IMG/VR virus record: IMGVR_UViG_3300032285_000935
Location: 1-39,417 of that record
Length of the DNA stretch: 39,417 bases
Source of the DNA: a virus
Reading direction: 5' to 3' (one strand)
Positions 6,992 to 16,559 of the stretch are shown in pieces. The notes under the pieces were generated by a model. It searched no databases. It saw only the letters and a list, made by a program, of their open reading frames with translations, and had not been told where the DNA came from. Positions within the stretch are counted from its first letter, which is position 1. Each line of letters begins with the position of its first letter. The position numbers and the translations under genes were made by a program.

Positions 6992-7948
6992 TTATGAAGC
7001 GATTGATGAACCTGATTCGATGCGGTATAGAGCCTCTTCACGGTAACGTGCGAAGCCAAGTACACCGTACCAGCCCATTGGACGATGACGCATCAAGCGG
7101 TCAACGACTGGTCCGATAACGACATGTGGTTCTTCGGCAACTGCTTGTGCAAGTGCCTGTTGTCCCGCAATAATTGTGCGGTAGTTACGCGCTGATGAAG
7201 CACCATCAGTTGCGTTGTACAGACGTGGAGACTCTACGAAGAATGCACCTTCGTATGTTCCAATTTCGCCTGTCCAGATGCGGTTCTGGTCTGAACCGTA
7301 TTGGTTAGGGGTTAGCCAACCTGCTGAACCTGTTTCTGCACGAAGGTCGTGTGAAACTTCTGGGTGAATACCTGCCCAGAATAGTGAGCCCTTGCGAGGA
7401 ACTGCCTTACCTGCACGTAACTTAGCAACAGCCTTGCGGATGTTAGCAGAAGTTAGAGTTGCAGCAGCAGTGATTGTTGCTGTTGATGTTGCAGTTGCAC
7501 CTGCGTAGATGACGTTTGAGCCAGCACGTAGGGTTGTCATTGCAACGTTGTCGATTGAGTCGGCAAGGTTGTAAGCAATGATGTTAGCAATTGCTGGGTC
7601 AACATCTGCAAGTGAGAACAACTCAAGTGCGCGAGTTACGAGAACTGAGTTACCGTATTCTGCAAGAGTAATTGTTACTGTTGTTGGTGTTGAAAGTGCT
7701 AGAGAATCAACGTCAGAAGTTTCTGTTAGTGTTGATGTCTTTGGGTCTAGGTCAACGTAGCGTTGTAGTACAACTGTTGAACCCGGAATGCTCTGCTTTG
7801 CTGGGGTCTTATCTGCGACATCGCGGATTAGAGGAGTAGCGCGGAGAGCAAACTCTAGTAGACGGTCATAAGCCTTTTGGACTAGACCTGCACCACCTGA
7901 TGTACCTCCGAGGGATGAACTCGAGGTATCTGTGTATGATACTGTCAT
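6992..7948 (-). CDS. major capsid protein, N4-gp56-like (318 aa)
   Basis: The sequence shows features I associate with the N4-gp56 family of HK97-fold capsid proteins. These are an N-terminal helix with AYDRLLEFALRATPLI, a strand segment TVVLQRYVDLDP, then TVTITLAEYGNSVLVTRALEL and IANIIAYNLADSIDNVAM. The C-terminal half includes SLFWAGIHPEVSHDLRAETG and VIGPVVDRLMRHRPMGWYG. The length of 318 aa is in range for such shells. It has the best ribosome-binding site in the window (AGGAGG, nine bases before ATG). It lies downstream of a scaffold-like gene, the usual order. Assembled on scaffold it would form the icosahedral head. Confidence 0.88.
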   Translation of the reverse strand: MTVSYTDTSSSSLGGTSGGAGLVQKAYDRLLEFALRATPLIRDVADKTPAKQSIPGSTVVLQRYVDLDPKTSTLTETSDVDSLALSTPTTVTITLAEYGNSVLVTRALELFSLADVDPAIANIIAYNLADSIDNVAMTTLRAGSNVIYAGATATSTATITAAATLTSANIRKAVAKLRAGKAVPRKGSLFWAGIHPEVSHDLRAETGSAGWLTPNQYGSDQNRIWTGEIGTYEGAFFVESPRLYNATDGASSARNYRTIIAGQQALAQAVAEEPHVVIGPVVDRLMRHRPMGWYGVLGFARYREEALYRIESGSSIAS

Positions 7949-7953
7949 TTGTT

Positions 7954-7968
7954 GTCACCTCCTGTGAC
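7954..7968 (-). promoter_or_regulatory. hairpin presenting the capsid ribosome-binding site in its loop
   Basis: On the minus strand the arms GTCAC and GTGAC enclose the loop AGGAG, which is the core of the Shine-Dalgarno sequence for the major capsid gene (start 7948). Presentation in a small loop could raise or modulate initiation. The stem is only 5 bp, so it may be fortuitous. Confidence 0.45.
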
Positions 7969-7981
7969 TAGGAACTATGAA

Positions 7982-8464
7982 TTATTGCCCTTGAATCATT
8001 GCAATAATCTCTTCGGCGCTTTGGGCACCATCGAGTCTTGCAAAAGCATCTTGAGCCTGATTTGGCGTAATTGCCGATTGGGTTACTATGTCCTGCTGAC
8101 GTAATGCAGCACGGTCCATTTCAGTAGCCGCAGGCGCTTCTTGAGCAACTGATAATCCAAATAAGTCCGCGTTATCGTCAAGCCAGTTATTAACTGACTC
8201 TTCGCTAACATCTTCCAAATCTTTTAGGATTAAGCGAGTTGCCTTTGAGTTTACGCCCTTCTTTTCTAGGACTTCCTTGACGGTGCGCTCACGTTGAATT
8301 TTGGACAAACCGTCCAATTGTTCTGTAAGTTCCTTGATACGCTTTTCGTCTGCTCGCTTGGCTTTGCGAAGTTTCTTTAACAAGTCACTTCCATCACCAA
8401 CCATACCAGAGTAATCGGTATCTAAGTTGTCGTCGTCTTCGTCTTCCCAGTTGATGTTGCTCAT
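7982..8464 (-). CDS. capsid scaffolding-like protein (160 aa)
   Basis: ATG 8464 is chosen because an AGAAGGGTGG site precedes it. The frame stays open 12 codons further upstream, to 8500, but without such a site. The product is acidic at the N-terminus (NINWEDEDDDNLDTDYSG). It then has a charged coiled-coil region (LLKKLRKAKRADEKRIKELTEQLDGL, residues about 28-53) and a helical C-terminus ending SAEEIIAMIQGQ. Position directly upstream of the major capsid gene, coiled coil and high charge are the standard profile of a scaffold. No protease domain is fused to it. A separate protease candidate lies near the portal. Confidence 0.75.
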   Translation of the reverse strand: MSNINWEDEDDDNLDTDYSGMVGDGSDLLKKLRKAKRADEKRIKELTEQLDGLSKIQRERTVKEVLEKKGVNSKATRLILKDLEDVSEESVNNWLDDNADLFGLSVAQEAPAATEMDRAALRQQDIVTQSAITPNQAQDAFARLDGAQSAEEIIAMIQGQ

Positions 8465-8589
8465 AGCAACTATCCACCCTTCTATTCGTTTGAGTCGCAA
8501 ACCTCAGATTGCACTAGGGGAAGTGCGTCTGGCTTTTGCTACCGGTCTATTACTCTACTCAGTGCCGGTGTATCCGAGTAGGATTCTAT

Positions 8590-9939
8590 TTAGAAGGTGC
8601 CAGCACCAGTGCCAAATGATGTACGGCTAATTCCGTATTGGCTCTGTTGTGTACCACTTTGACCACCAAATTGACCTTGTTCGGCCTTGATTAGGTTGGT
8701 CTGATTTGTATTTGCTTGTGCTACGTTTCCGTAGTTAAAGGATTGAGCAAGTGCTTCGGTTGTTCCATATCCACCATAACGCTTGCCGTAAATTTGATTG
8801 AACATATCCATGCCAGTAGCAGATTGAGATGCTTGCGCAAACTTTGCTGCTGAGGTTTCATATGTATTACCTAAAGCGGATAAGTCGCCTGCTTGGGCTG
8901 ATGTCATTCCAGCCAATCCTTGGGCTGATGCTTGAGTCATAAGACCAGTTGTCTCAACACGCTTTTGCAAAGTATCTACTGTATCTGTTCCACCAAGGAT
9001 GGCCTTGGCTAGGGATACTCTGTCTAGTGCAGCAAAACTTGTATTCATAGCATCTTTGAATGCTTGAGGCGCATTGTCAATACGACTAAACACTGATGTA
9101 ATTTTATCTGTTACGCTCTTTACTGAGTTGCCTGCTCCAAGAATATCGTTGATATATTTTTGAGTAGCAAGGTCTCCAAGACCAGCATTGTTTAGAGTTG
9201 CTGCAATATCATTTTCGGATGCTATGTATTCGGCAACTGTTGGAATCTTAACTGCAAAACCCTTTTGTTGCTTATCCATTAAAGAAAAAATTCCAGCAAA
9301 ACGGTCTGTAAATTCTGGGATAGATTTGTCAACCATAGCCTGACGAACTGCCAAATTGATGGAGTCATCCATAGATGCTCCAGTTTTGTAGAAGCCAGCA
9401 ACTAGGTCATACAGTTTTCCAACGTATGCTTGACCTGCTTCTTTGGCTCCAAAGATTAAAGAAAATGTGCTATTAAAAGTATCACGAGCAAGTGTAGGAA
9501 TTGCTGCAGTACCAGAAGTCTTTGCCCCTGATTGTGAATTAACTGATGTTGTTCCACCGTGACCATCAGCAACAATTTGAGTTACTGAAAATGTACCATC
9601 TCCATTTGGAGTTTGAGATGAACTAATAACTGTACCTGCTGCAGGATATGCAGAGTAAGTTGGATTAACGGGAGCAGTTGCTCCAGTTGCTACTGGTCCT
9701 TGCGTTGTTGCACTTGCTACTGGAACCTTTGCTCCACCTGCAAGAGTGACTGTTCCAGTTGGTTGTACTGGAGTGAAAGTTGTAGGAGTTGGGGTTACGC
9801 CCGGAGTTGCATTTGCAGATGCTGTGGATGCGGCTTGCGCTGTGTTTGCTTTTGCAATTGCTGCTTGAGCATTGGCTGCTGCAATTTGGGCAGGGGTTTG
9901 ATATGCTGGCGCAAATGCATCTAATGGATTATAAGCCAT
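8590..9939 (-). CDS. putative virion structural protein (449 aa)
   Basis: ATG 9939 overlaps the upstream stop (TAATG). Residues 1-65 are Ala/Gln/Thr/Pro-rich and low in complexity (AQAAIAKANTAQAAS, then TPTPTTFTPVQPTG). Residues about 150-380 are helical, with LIFGAKEAGQAYVGKLYDLVAGFY, VKIPTVAEYIASENDIAATLNN and FSRIDNAPQAFKDAMNTSF. The C-terminus is Gly/Gln-rich (FGGQSGTQQSQYG, TSFGTGAGTF). It lies between scaffold and the larger putative internal proteins. Composition suits an internal virion or ejection protein. No enzyme motif is visible and the exact role is unknown. Confidence 0.65.
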   Translation of the reverse strand: MAYNPLDAFAPAYQTPAQIAAANAQAAIAKANTAQAASTASANATPGVTPTPTTFTPVQPTGTVTLAGGAKVPVASATTQGPVATGATAPVNPTYSAYPAAGTVISSSQTPNGDGTFSVTQIVADGHGGTTSVNSQSGAKTSGTAAIPTLARDTFNSTFSLIFGAKEAGQAYVGKLYDLVAGFYKTGASMDDSINLAVRQAMVDKSIPEFTDRFAGIFSLMDKQQKGFAVKIPTVAEYIASENDIAATLNNAGLGDLATQKYINDILGAGNSVKSVTDKITSVFSRIDNAPQAFKDAMNTSFAALDRVSLAKAILGGTDTVDTLQKRVETTGLMTQASAQGLAGMTSAQAGDLSALGNTYETSAAKFAQASQSATGMDMFNQIYGKRYGGYGTTEALAQSFNYGNVAQANTNQTNLIKAEQGQFGGQSGTQQSQYGISRTSFGTGAGTF

Positions 9940-10787
9940 TATAGACCGGCTCCTAACGCTTTACCTAGGGAGATGGCGGCATCTCGTGCCATGCCATTTG
10001 CTGCAGATGTTTTTTCAAAATCAGGAGTCTTCATAAGCATTTGCTTTGCATCATAGATAGACATCATTGGTACTTTACCTGCAGTTCCATCTGGACGAAT
10101 CATCTTCTCCAAATAAGGATTGTTCAACTCAACACTTCCTTCTGGAATCTCAAGGGTATCAGCAATTAGTTTGATGTATGGTTGTACAAGACTCTTGACT
10201 GTTGCTCCCGGAGTATCTGACAAACGGTCAGCAAGTTGAGGATAATCAAAGGCTGCTTTTTTGTTTAACATAGCAGTTAGGTCATTGGTACTTAAAGTAC
10301 CCTTACCAACTTGACGAGCATAGTTTTGCATCTCAACTAGAGATACTGTATAGGCTCCAGAATCATTTACAATCTCACGTACCTTGGTAATAGCATCTAA
10401 TGCTTTTCCACCAAGGTTCTTGCTCATTGGACCAAAGTCAACCTTTGACCAAATGAAATCTTGAGCAAATGTATTAGCATCAAAGTATGATGGATATTGG
10501 GTTTGAATGGTATTAGTAATTGCATTCTGACGGTCAGCAGTTGTTGCTCCGCTACCAGTTGTTGTTGTCTTGGTAGAGGCTACAACTTCTTCCATTTGCT
10601 TAGAGGCTTGTTCATTGTACTTGTCCATGAAAATCTGGACATCTTCTTTGCTAAGTTCTCCTACATATCCAGCCTTAACAGCCTCTTGGGCTAGTAAAGA
10701 TTTTGCTGAATTAAATGTAAGTTTAGTTACACGTTGCTGTGTTGTGGTACCACTCGTATTTAGTGCCGGATTTAGGTCCGTTACCAT
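9939..10787 (-). CDS. putative virion structural protein (282 aa)
   Basis: ATG 10787 sits one base after the TAA of the 1697-aa gene and is taken as start. A GTG nine codons upstream (10814) is possible and has no better ribosome-binding site. The product is mostly helical: LLAQEAVKAGYVGELSKEDVQIFMDKYNEQ, then KALDAITKVREIVNDSG and LVQPYIKLIADTLEI. It shares helical style and operon with the following 449-aa protein, so both may be parts of an ejected internal complex. No family recognised. Confidence 0.65.
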   Translation of the reverse strand: MVTDLNPALNTSGTTTQQRVTKLTFNSAKSLLAQEAVKAGYVGELSKEDVQIFMDKYNEQASKQMEEVVASTKTTTTGSGATTADRQNAITNTIQTQYPSYFDANTFAQDFIWSKVDFGPMSKNLGGKALDAITKVREIVNDSGAYTVSLVEMQNYARQVGKGTLSTNDLTAMLNKKAAFDYPQLADRLSDTPGATVKSLVQPYIKLIADTLEIPEGSVELNNPYLEKMIRPDGTAGKVPMMSIYDAKQMLMKTPDFEKTSAANGMARDAAISLGKALGAGL

Positions 10788-10788
10788 A

Positions 10789-13700
10789 TTAGTTGCTGCC
10801 ACGTGATACCTCACTTAATGAATCATTGTTCATACGCATTTGAATAAGTTCTTGCAATTTAGGGTCCCACTGTCCGATGTACTTTTCAACTATGGCAGGG
10901 TATTGGCGAAGGATATAACTCTTAACCTTACTTCCAGTAGGGTATGAATTGTAAACCTTTGCCATCTCTTCACGGGCTTGGATGAAATCCTTGGCATCTT
11001 GCCAGAACTTGCTTTGACCGTGTTTAGCCATAAACTTATCATCGTGTGTCAACATCCAGATTCCACGACCCCAGATAAACGATTTATTGCTTGTCTGTTG
11101 TGGCATATAATCTGAGTTGTACCAGTCAGGGTTTTGAGCAGAGAGAACCTTATCAGCATAGGCAGCCATCTCTTCGGAGGCTCCCTTAATCTTTGAGAAG
11201 TTCTCAATAGTAAATCCAGCAGCCTTGATATTAGGCAAGTCTAGTATTGCTTGCTTGTGAGCAAAGTATAGAGTCCAAGTCTTTTGATTCTGCAGAAGTC
11301 TTTCCTTCTCAGCAGGACTTGGGATAATCGTATTCATTGGTTGCCCATTAGACAATTTAGCATTAGGGTCATTGAATAGATTATATACTGTATTGTTGAA
11401 CTTTGCATCACGAGGAATATCATAAGTCAATAGTTCAAGAATCTTAGGGTCCGTCTTATCAAGACTATATAAGCCAGAAACTAAATCAGGGAAATCATGT
11501 GTTAAACGATTGTATGAATCCCACGTAGGTGGCTTGTAGAACTTTTGAATTTTGTTGCTCATTGCAGCACGTTCTACAGGGAAGTCTGCTCCAAGATGAC
11601 TAATCATCTCTTCGCCAGCCTTCTTCTTGGCCTCATCATAAGGCAAGCCTTGAGAAGTAAACTTATTGAACAAAGTCTTGTAGTAATCAACGATTGTTTG
11701 GTAAGGGCGTGTATCTACCTTTACTGGTACACCATAAGGTGATGCAAACTCGAAGAATGCTTTTACATGGAATAGGTGTGTAGTCTCATCAATGACCTGC
11801 TTTTCAGTAGGCATTGGATTCTTAACTGGGTCCATATCATGCAGAGTAGCGTGGTAATCCCATACTGATAGTAGAGATTCTTGCCAGTCTTTACGACCCT
11901 TTGGACCACGTAGGTAACTGAAACCATCACGTGCCCAACCCGGAGTCAATGACTCTAGAACATTTGTTTGAGTTCCAAATGGGAATATGATGTCGTAGTA
12001 TTGACCCATCATGTTCTTCATTGTATCTTCGGCATTTGGATAGTTATGCTGAACTGCACCAACAACCAATGTTGTATATACAGATGGGCTAGGATAGTTA
12101 AGCAAGAAACCAAGAGACTTAGCGTTCAAGCGAACTGGCTTGTTATCCAAGATAGTCCAGTTACCAATCTTTAGATTGATATCCTCTGTTCCCGGTACAA
12201 TTAAATACTGTGCTTGCATTGGGTCTTTGACGTGATTACCATATTCATCTACACCAAAGTTACCGAATGCTCCATCATAGTAGTGCAAGAATCCAAGAGT
12301 ACGATATGGGTTCTGCGCAGCAAGACGAGCATAACGATAGAAAGCACTAAAGGTAGCAGTTGGGAACGAAGCAACTAAACGTGCCGCTCTCATCATACGT
12401 AGTTCACGACGAACTGTATAGAATGTCTTTTCAGTATCTTTTACAACTTCACGTGCTGCTGCTTGGCGAAGCGCATTAAGACGTTCAATGCCTTTTGCGC
12501 CATCAAAACTTACACCTTGTTTGGCAAGGATTTCTGCTTTCTTTGCTACTGTATCTGCAAAACGAGCATCTGCATAAGCCCAACGAATTGGATTTTCAGG
12601 CTTTGCTAGTTGTTGGAATATGCGAGATATACCAGAGTTTAAGCCAGCCTCGATGCGACGAGTTCCCTTTAGGAACCCACCTTCGATGTCGCTTTGTGCG
12701 CTCATCATATCGTAGTTGATGTCTGTAGGTTGTAGAGCAGTTAGTTGCTCTTCATGACGAGATAGCATCTTCTTAAGTTCAAGGTCATTTACTTCGCGTT
12801 CCAAAAGCAATGCTTTAACATCTTCATTTGGAATATAGCGGTTTACTAATGAAACCTTTTCCTTGACATATTCTGCTAGGTTAACTGGACCATTGTTGCC
12901 CCATTGCTCTAGGTAAGCAGGGTTTTGGTCTAGCCATTTAACCAATTCTTTTTCGCTCTTGTTAGCAAAGATTTGCTGGAATAGAGGGTCATTGCGCCAT
13001 AGGCGATTGAATACGTGTGCAAGTTCTGGGAAGTAATCTGTATTGTAAATCTCGATGGTTCCATTTGGCCTGCGCTTTTGAAAGATTGCTTGGCGTGAGC
13101 CAACATTCAAATCTCCAGCATAGGTTTTAGCAATAGTCTTAGCATTGCTTAGTTCATCACGCATTGCTGCGCCATATAGGTTCTCATCAAATAGGCTAGG
13201 AACACTTACATACTGACCATTTACCATACGGTATGTAGATTCTTTTCCATAGTAACGCTTCTTAAAAGCATTACTCTTGCCAAATACATCGGCTTGTTGC
13301 TCGTGTACTGAACCAAGGTTCTTTACTTGAAAGTTAATATCCTCATATGATGCTGCTAGTCTATCATTGAGTTCTGCTAATGTGGTGCCATCTGGGCCTA
13401 CTGAAACAAGTTCTTTCTTTAGGGCATTGATATTCTTCTTAGCATCTGCAATTTGCTTCTTCATTGAACGACGAAGCGAAGGCACATTTTGCTCGATATA
13501 AGCAATTCTATTTTCTAGAGAAGCAACACTAGGAACTGTGGTTGGTTTCATACCCAATGGACGCACTGCGTCATTAAGTTCTGCTTCCATAGCCTCTACG
13601 CGCTTATCAGCATCCTTTAAAAGGTTTTTGATATAAGCACCATTTTGCTTGCGGGTTACTGGACTAAGAATTTTGCCTTGGAACATAACATCCCAGTTGG

Positions 13701-15882
13701 CATGAAGATGGTCTCTATCGTCAATAGCCTTCTTAAGTTGCTCTTGGATATGAGTAACTGTATTGGCGATTGCTTTGCGCTCTTCATATGTACTGACCTT
13801 GGCAGATGCACCAAGGACTCGGTTTGACATATTCTTAAAAAAGTTAGTTGTCATATTTGGAATATTACCAACTAGGAAGTCTGCGCCTTGCGCTAGACCA
13901 GCACTAATGATAGGTTCCATGAATGATTGCTTAAAGATAAATGCTGGGCGAGCAAGTACGTCAAATGACCAGTACTTAATTCCGTCTTCAAATACAGACT
14001 TGGCTACTTCGCCACTCGTACGAGCACTCTTTGATACAACATTCTTGGCTTGCATTCTCTTGATATCAGATTCAAATACATCCCAAGGAGAGAATCGATA
14101 TGCTTGAGCCAATTCAGATTGGGTATTAGGGTCAATCATTAGGCGTCCATGCATATCAATGCCGAATCCCTTTTTGATTAATCCTGAGTATGCGCCTTGA
14201 GTAGCATTCTTTACTGCTGCAATATAACCAGCAATATCCTCAGAACTTGTAATGCCATAATGCTTTCCAATGATATGACCTAAATGACCATCCATTGATT
14301 CAACAATTGCACGACGACCAACATCTGTAGTTGCTTGTGAGTAGGCTGTTAGTATAGCCTTGCGATAATCTGATGCAAGTGCTGTCTTTCCCCACTCATA
14401 TTCAATTACTTGATTGCCATTTTTGAATACATCAAGGGCGTCAAATTGAGCATTGATTTCAGCATACGCATCAAATGGGCGTACTCCTGTAAACTTTACA
14501 ATACCCATAGGCATACGAGTTGTTGAAAGACGTACCATTCTTGTGGCTAAAGCGCCACCAATTGTACGTACATCAAATCTACCGTAGTCACCTAGTTTAA
14601 CAAAGTCACGTGTTGCTGCAGATGCAGATAGTTTATCCATTGCATTGCGAACACCAATAACTTGCTTGGCTCCTAGGATTGGTTCAGCCGGCATATAGCC
14701 AGTTCCACCAACTTCTAGGTTGCCTTTAGAGTCCATGAAAGCATCTCTAAAACGTGCGTGTTCTGGAGTACGAGCAATTGAATCATCAAATGCTTTGTTA
14801 ATTTTGTTTAATGCTTCATCTGGAAGGTGAGATAATGAGTTATTATTCATTATTGCTTCTGATGTTAAACGATGGTTAACGTCGCTCATTAGCATTAGAT
14901 AGTCAGAACTGCTACCTTCGGCAAGACGTTGCAATGCTGGAAGGTGCCCATTATCAGCAAGAATCAAATCTCTTACTAATTGTGGGTCAGTTGCTTCGGC
15001 AACAAGAGGAATCAAGTTAGGGTTAGTTGTATACTTCTCTAACTTAGGTAAAAGAATCATTGGGTCGCTGGTCTGAGACATTTGAATAATGTCATTACCG
15101 CGAACTGTAGGAGCACCTACGCCAGTAAGATGGTTATTGATGCCAGCATTGATATCTTGTTCAAACTGTACTAATGACTTTTCTTTGGTTCCAGCAGAGA
15201 TAGCAGACTCAACTGCTAATGCTTTACCTGCTTTAGCAGCAGTTCCAAGAATCTTTCCTACGCCAGCCATAGCAACTGATGTTTCTAGGAAGTCACCTAC
15301 ACCAGTAAACCACTTACCAACTACGTTATCATGAAAATTCTTTTGAATACTTTGGTCGTCCCATAGGTCAACCTTATCTACATTAATTCCACCAGCGTGT
15401 AGAATGCCACTTGTCCAAACACCAACAAGTGGAATGCCCTGATATAGGTCAGACTTAACAAGTGCTTGAAATGGACTTACGAACTTACTGCGGTTATATG
15501 CTGTTCCAAAGTCGTCCCATTGGAATCCGTCTGCATATAAAGGCTTAGAACTAAAGTCTGTCATTAATGCTGCAGTTGAAAGAGGACGAGTTATATACGG
15601 AGATATAATTTTATCTTCTGCAAATACTGCAGTCTTTAAAAGAAGGTCTTGGCTAGGCTTGATTGGCTTAGGTTTGAATGGTGCATTAGCATCAATCTGT
15701 TCTCTAGCAATCTTATCACGGTCTGCAGCAGTAGTGATTGGAGATTTAGCCAATCCTTCTGCGCTTGAACGTGCAGCAGTCTCTAAAGTGACACCAAAGT
15801 TAGGTATAATCTTAGCAGCATTATTAGCAATTACAGAAGTGTAATGGCCTAGTGTTGCTGTAAAATCACCCCAACTCGCCAT
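10789..15882 (-). CDS. giant virion-associated protein, probable internal/ejection protein (1697 aa)
   Basis: At 5.1 kb this is the largest gene of the window. The N-terminal 250 residues have Ala/Gly-rich helices (SVAMAGVGKILGTAAKAGKALAVESA). Residues about 690-860 are charged and helical with coiled-coil character (RKAIANTVTHIQEQLKKAIDDRDHL, KKQIADAKKNINALKKELVSV). Later segments are aromatic-rich and globular (AARLVASFPTATFSAFYRYARLA, FPFGTQTNVLESL). It has no tape-measure signature such as a long hydrophobic repeat region, and no lysozyme or transglycosylase motif I can recognise. Placed between small proteins after the portal and scaffold/capsid, it could be an internal core protein delivered with DNA. 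It is read as one intact frame. Confidence 0.75.
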   Translation of the reverse strand: MASWGDFTATLGHYTSVIANNAAKIIPNFGVTLETAARSSAEGLAKSPITTAADRDKIAREQIDANAPFKPKPIKPSQDLLLKTAVFAEDKIISPYITRPLSTAALMTDFSSKPLYADGFQWDDFGTAYNRSKFVSPFQALVKSDLYQGIPLVGVWTSGILHAGGINVDKVDLWDDQSIQKNFHDNVVGKWFTGVGDFLETSVAMAGVGKILGTAAKAGKALAVESAISAGTKEKSLVQFEQDINAGINNHLTGVGAPTVRGNDIIQMSQTSDPMILLPKLEKYTTNPNLIPLVAEATDPQLVRDLILADNGHLPALQRLAEGSSSDYLMLMSDVNHRLTSEAIMNNNSLSHLPDEALNKINKAFDDSIARTPEHARFRDAFMDSKGNLEVGGTGYMPAEPILGAKQVIGVRNAMDKLSASAATRDFVKLGDYGRFDVRTIGGALATRMVRLSTTRMPMGIVKFTGVRPFDAYAEINAQFDALDVFKNGNQVIEYEWGKTALASDYRKAILTAYSQATTDVGRRAIVESMDGHLGHIIGKHYGITSSEDIAGYIAAVKNATQGAYSGLIKKGFGIDMHGRLMIDPNTQSELAQAYRFSPWDVFESDIKRMQAKNVVSKSARTSGEVAKSVFEDGIKYWSFDVLARPAFIFKQSFMEPIISAGLAQGADFLVGNIPNMTTNFFKNMSNRVLGASAKVSTYEERKAIANTVTHIQEQLKKAIDDRDHLHANWDVMFQGKILSPVTRKQNGAYIKNLLKDADKRVEAMEAELNDAVRPLGMKPTTVPSVASLENRIAYIEQNVPSLRRSMKKQIADAKKNINALKKELVSVGPDGTTLAELNDRLAASYEDINFQVKNLGSVHEQQADVFGKSNAFKKRYYGKESTYRMVNGQYVSVPSLFDENLYGAAMRDELSNAKTIAKTYAGDLNVGSRQAIFQKRRPNGTIEIYNTDYFPELAHVFNRLWRNDPLFQQIFANKSEKELVKWLDQNPAYLEQWGNNGPVNLAEYVKEKVSLVNRYIPNEDVKALLLEREVNDLELKKMLSRHEEQLTALQPTDINYDMMSAQSDIEGGFLKGTRRIEAGLNSGISRIFQQLAKPENPIRWAYADARFADTVAKKAEILAKQGVSFDGAKGIERLNALRQAAAREVVKDTEKTFYTVRRELRMMRAARLVASFPTATFSAFYRYARLAAQNPYRTLGFLHYYDGAFGNFGVDEYGNHVKDPMQAQYLIVPGTEDINLKIGNWTILDNKPVRLNAKSLGFLLNYPSPSVYTTLVVGAVQHNYPNAEDTMKNMMGQYYDIIFPFGTQTNVLESLTPGWARDGFSYLRGPKGRKDWQESLLSVWDYHATLHDMDPVKNPMPTEKQVIDETTHLFHVKAFFEFASPYGVPVKVDTRPYQTIVDYYKTLFNKFTSQGLPYDEAKKKAGEEMISHLGADFPVERAAMSNKIQKFYKPPTWDSYNRLTHDFPDLVSGLYSLDKTDPKILELLTYDIPRDAKFNNTVYNLFNDPNAKLSNGQPMNTIIPSPAEKERLLQNQKTWTLYFAHKQAILDLPNIKAAGFTIENFSKIKGASEEMAAYADKVLSAQNPDWYNSDYMPQQTSNKSFIWGRGIWMLTHDDKFMAKHGQSKFWQDAKDFIQAREEMAKVYNSYPTGSKVKSYILRQYPAIVEKYIGQWDPKLQELIQMRMNNDSLSEVSRGSN

Positions 15883-16098
15883 TTAATGTCCTTTGTTATA
15901 TAATGAAATGTAATTTGTAGTAGTTCCACCCTTTGGTGGTTCACCCGTAATGCTTGCTATAAATCTATCTCTATCTTCTACTGAGTTCCAAGGTATCATT
16001 GCGAACTTCATTACTAAAGCCGCATTTTCATGTCCTAAAGAACTAGCAAATTTATCGATAGTATCGAATAGACCGCCTGGCCTCCATAGGTTTTTCAT
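15883..16098 (-). CDS. small virion-module protein, unknown (71 aa)
   Basis: The gene is coupled on both sides: ATG 16098 overlaps the upstream stop as ATGA, and its TAA abuts the ATG of the 1697-aa gene. The product begins with a Trp/Arg/Pro-containing helix (NLWRPGGLFDTIDKFASSLG). It continues with ALVMKFAMIPWNSVEDRDRFI and a short basic tail. It may be a chaperone or partner of the giant protein, given the tight coupling; this is inference. Confidence 0.65.
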   Translation of the reverse strand: MKNLWRPGGLFDTIDKFASSLGHENAALVMKFAMIPWNSVEDRDRFIASITGEPPKGGTTTNYISLYNKGH

Positions 16099-16550
16099 TG
16101 AAGCGTATCTGCCAGAAATCCGATAAATTGTTTAAATGAATCTGGAGTATCTGGGCTTTGAGCAGCGTGTAGAAATAGGGGAAGGTATTGCTTTGCAATT
16201 GCTTGGTTCTCTAATAGGCGAGAGTCTGCAGTTATTTGCTTAGGCAACACGCTTGAATCTCCACCGCGTCCAGTATCTGAACCGTGTGAAATAAACTCAT
16301 CTGGGTTAGCAGGTGTATCATGTAGTGCACCAATGCCAGCAAACATACCTGAAAGAGATGCAGTATCAGGAGTTGCTTGCTTAGTATCGATTGGTGCTGC
16401 TTTACGTTGATTATTAACTTCTTGATTTTGGCTATATGGCATACCAGTATAGTTTATATTACCACTCTGTCCATCGCCACCTGTGGCTGATACATTGGCA
16501 GGGCTATATTGAGGTCCTCCGTTTGGACCACCGCTTCCTACTCCACCCAT
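16095..16550 (-). CDS. Gly/Asn/Pro-rich small protein, unknown (151 aa)
   Basis: AAGGAG precedes ATG 16550. Residues 1-95 are of low complexity and look disordered (GGVGSGGPNGGPQYSPANVS, later TPDTASLSGMFAGIG). The last 45 residues form a helix-rich end (LLENQAIAKQYLPLFLHAAQSPDTPDSFKQFIGFLADTL). It lies directly after the HslV-like gene and before the giant virion protein. No family recognised. The long disordered region followed by a compact C-terminal helix pair could suit a scaffold-like adaptor or a protease substrate, but there is no direct evidence. Confidence 0.6.
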   Translation of the reverse strand: MGGVGSGGPNGGPQYSPANVSATGGDGQSGNINYTGMPYSQNQEVNNQRKAAPIDTKQATPDTASLSGMFAGIGALHDTPANPDEFISHGSDTGRGGDSSVLPKQITADSRLLENQAIAKQYLPLFLHAAQSPDTPDSFKQFIGFLADTLQ

Positions 16551-16559
16551 TGTATCTCC

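Noticed and set aside
10789-15882. A tape-measure protein of a long-tailed phage
   Set aside because: No extended hydrophobic or repeat region, and no tail-tube or tail-chaperone frameshift pair nearby; it also lies before scaffold and capsid in the operon.
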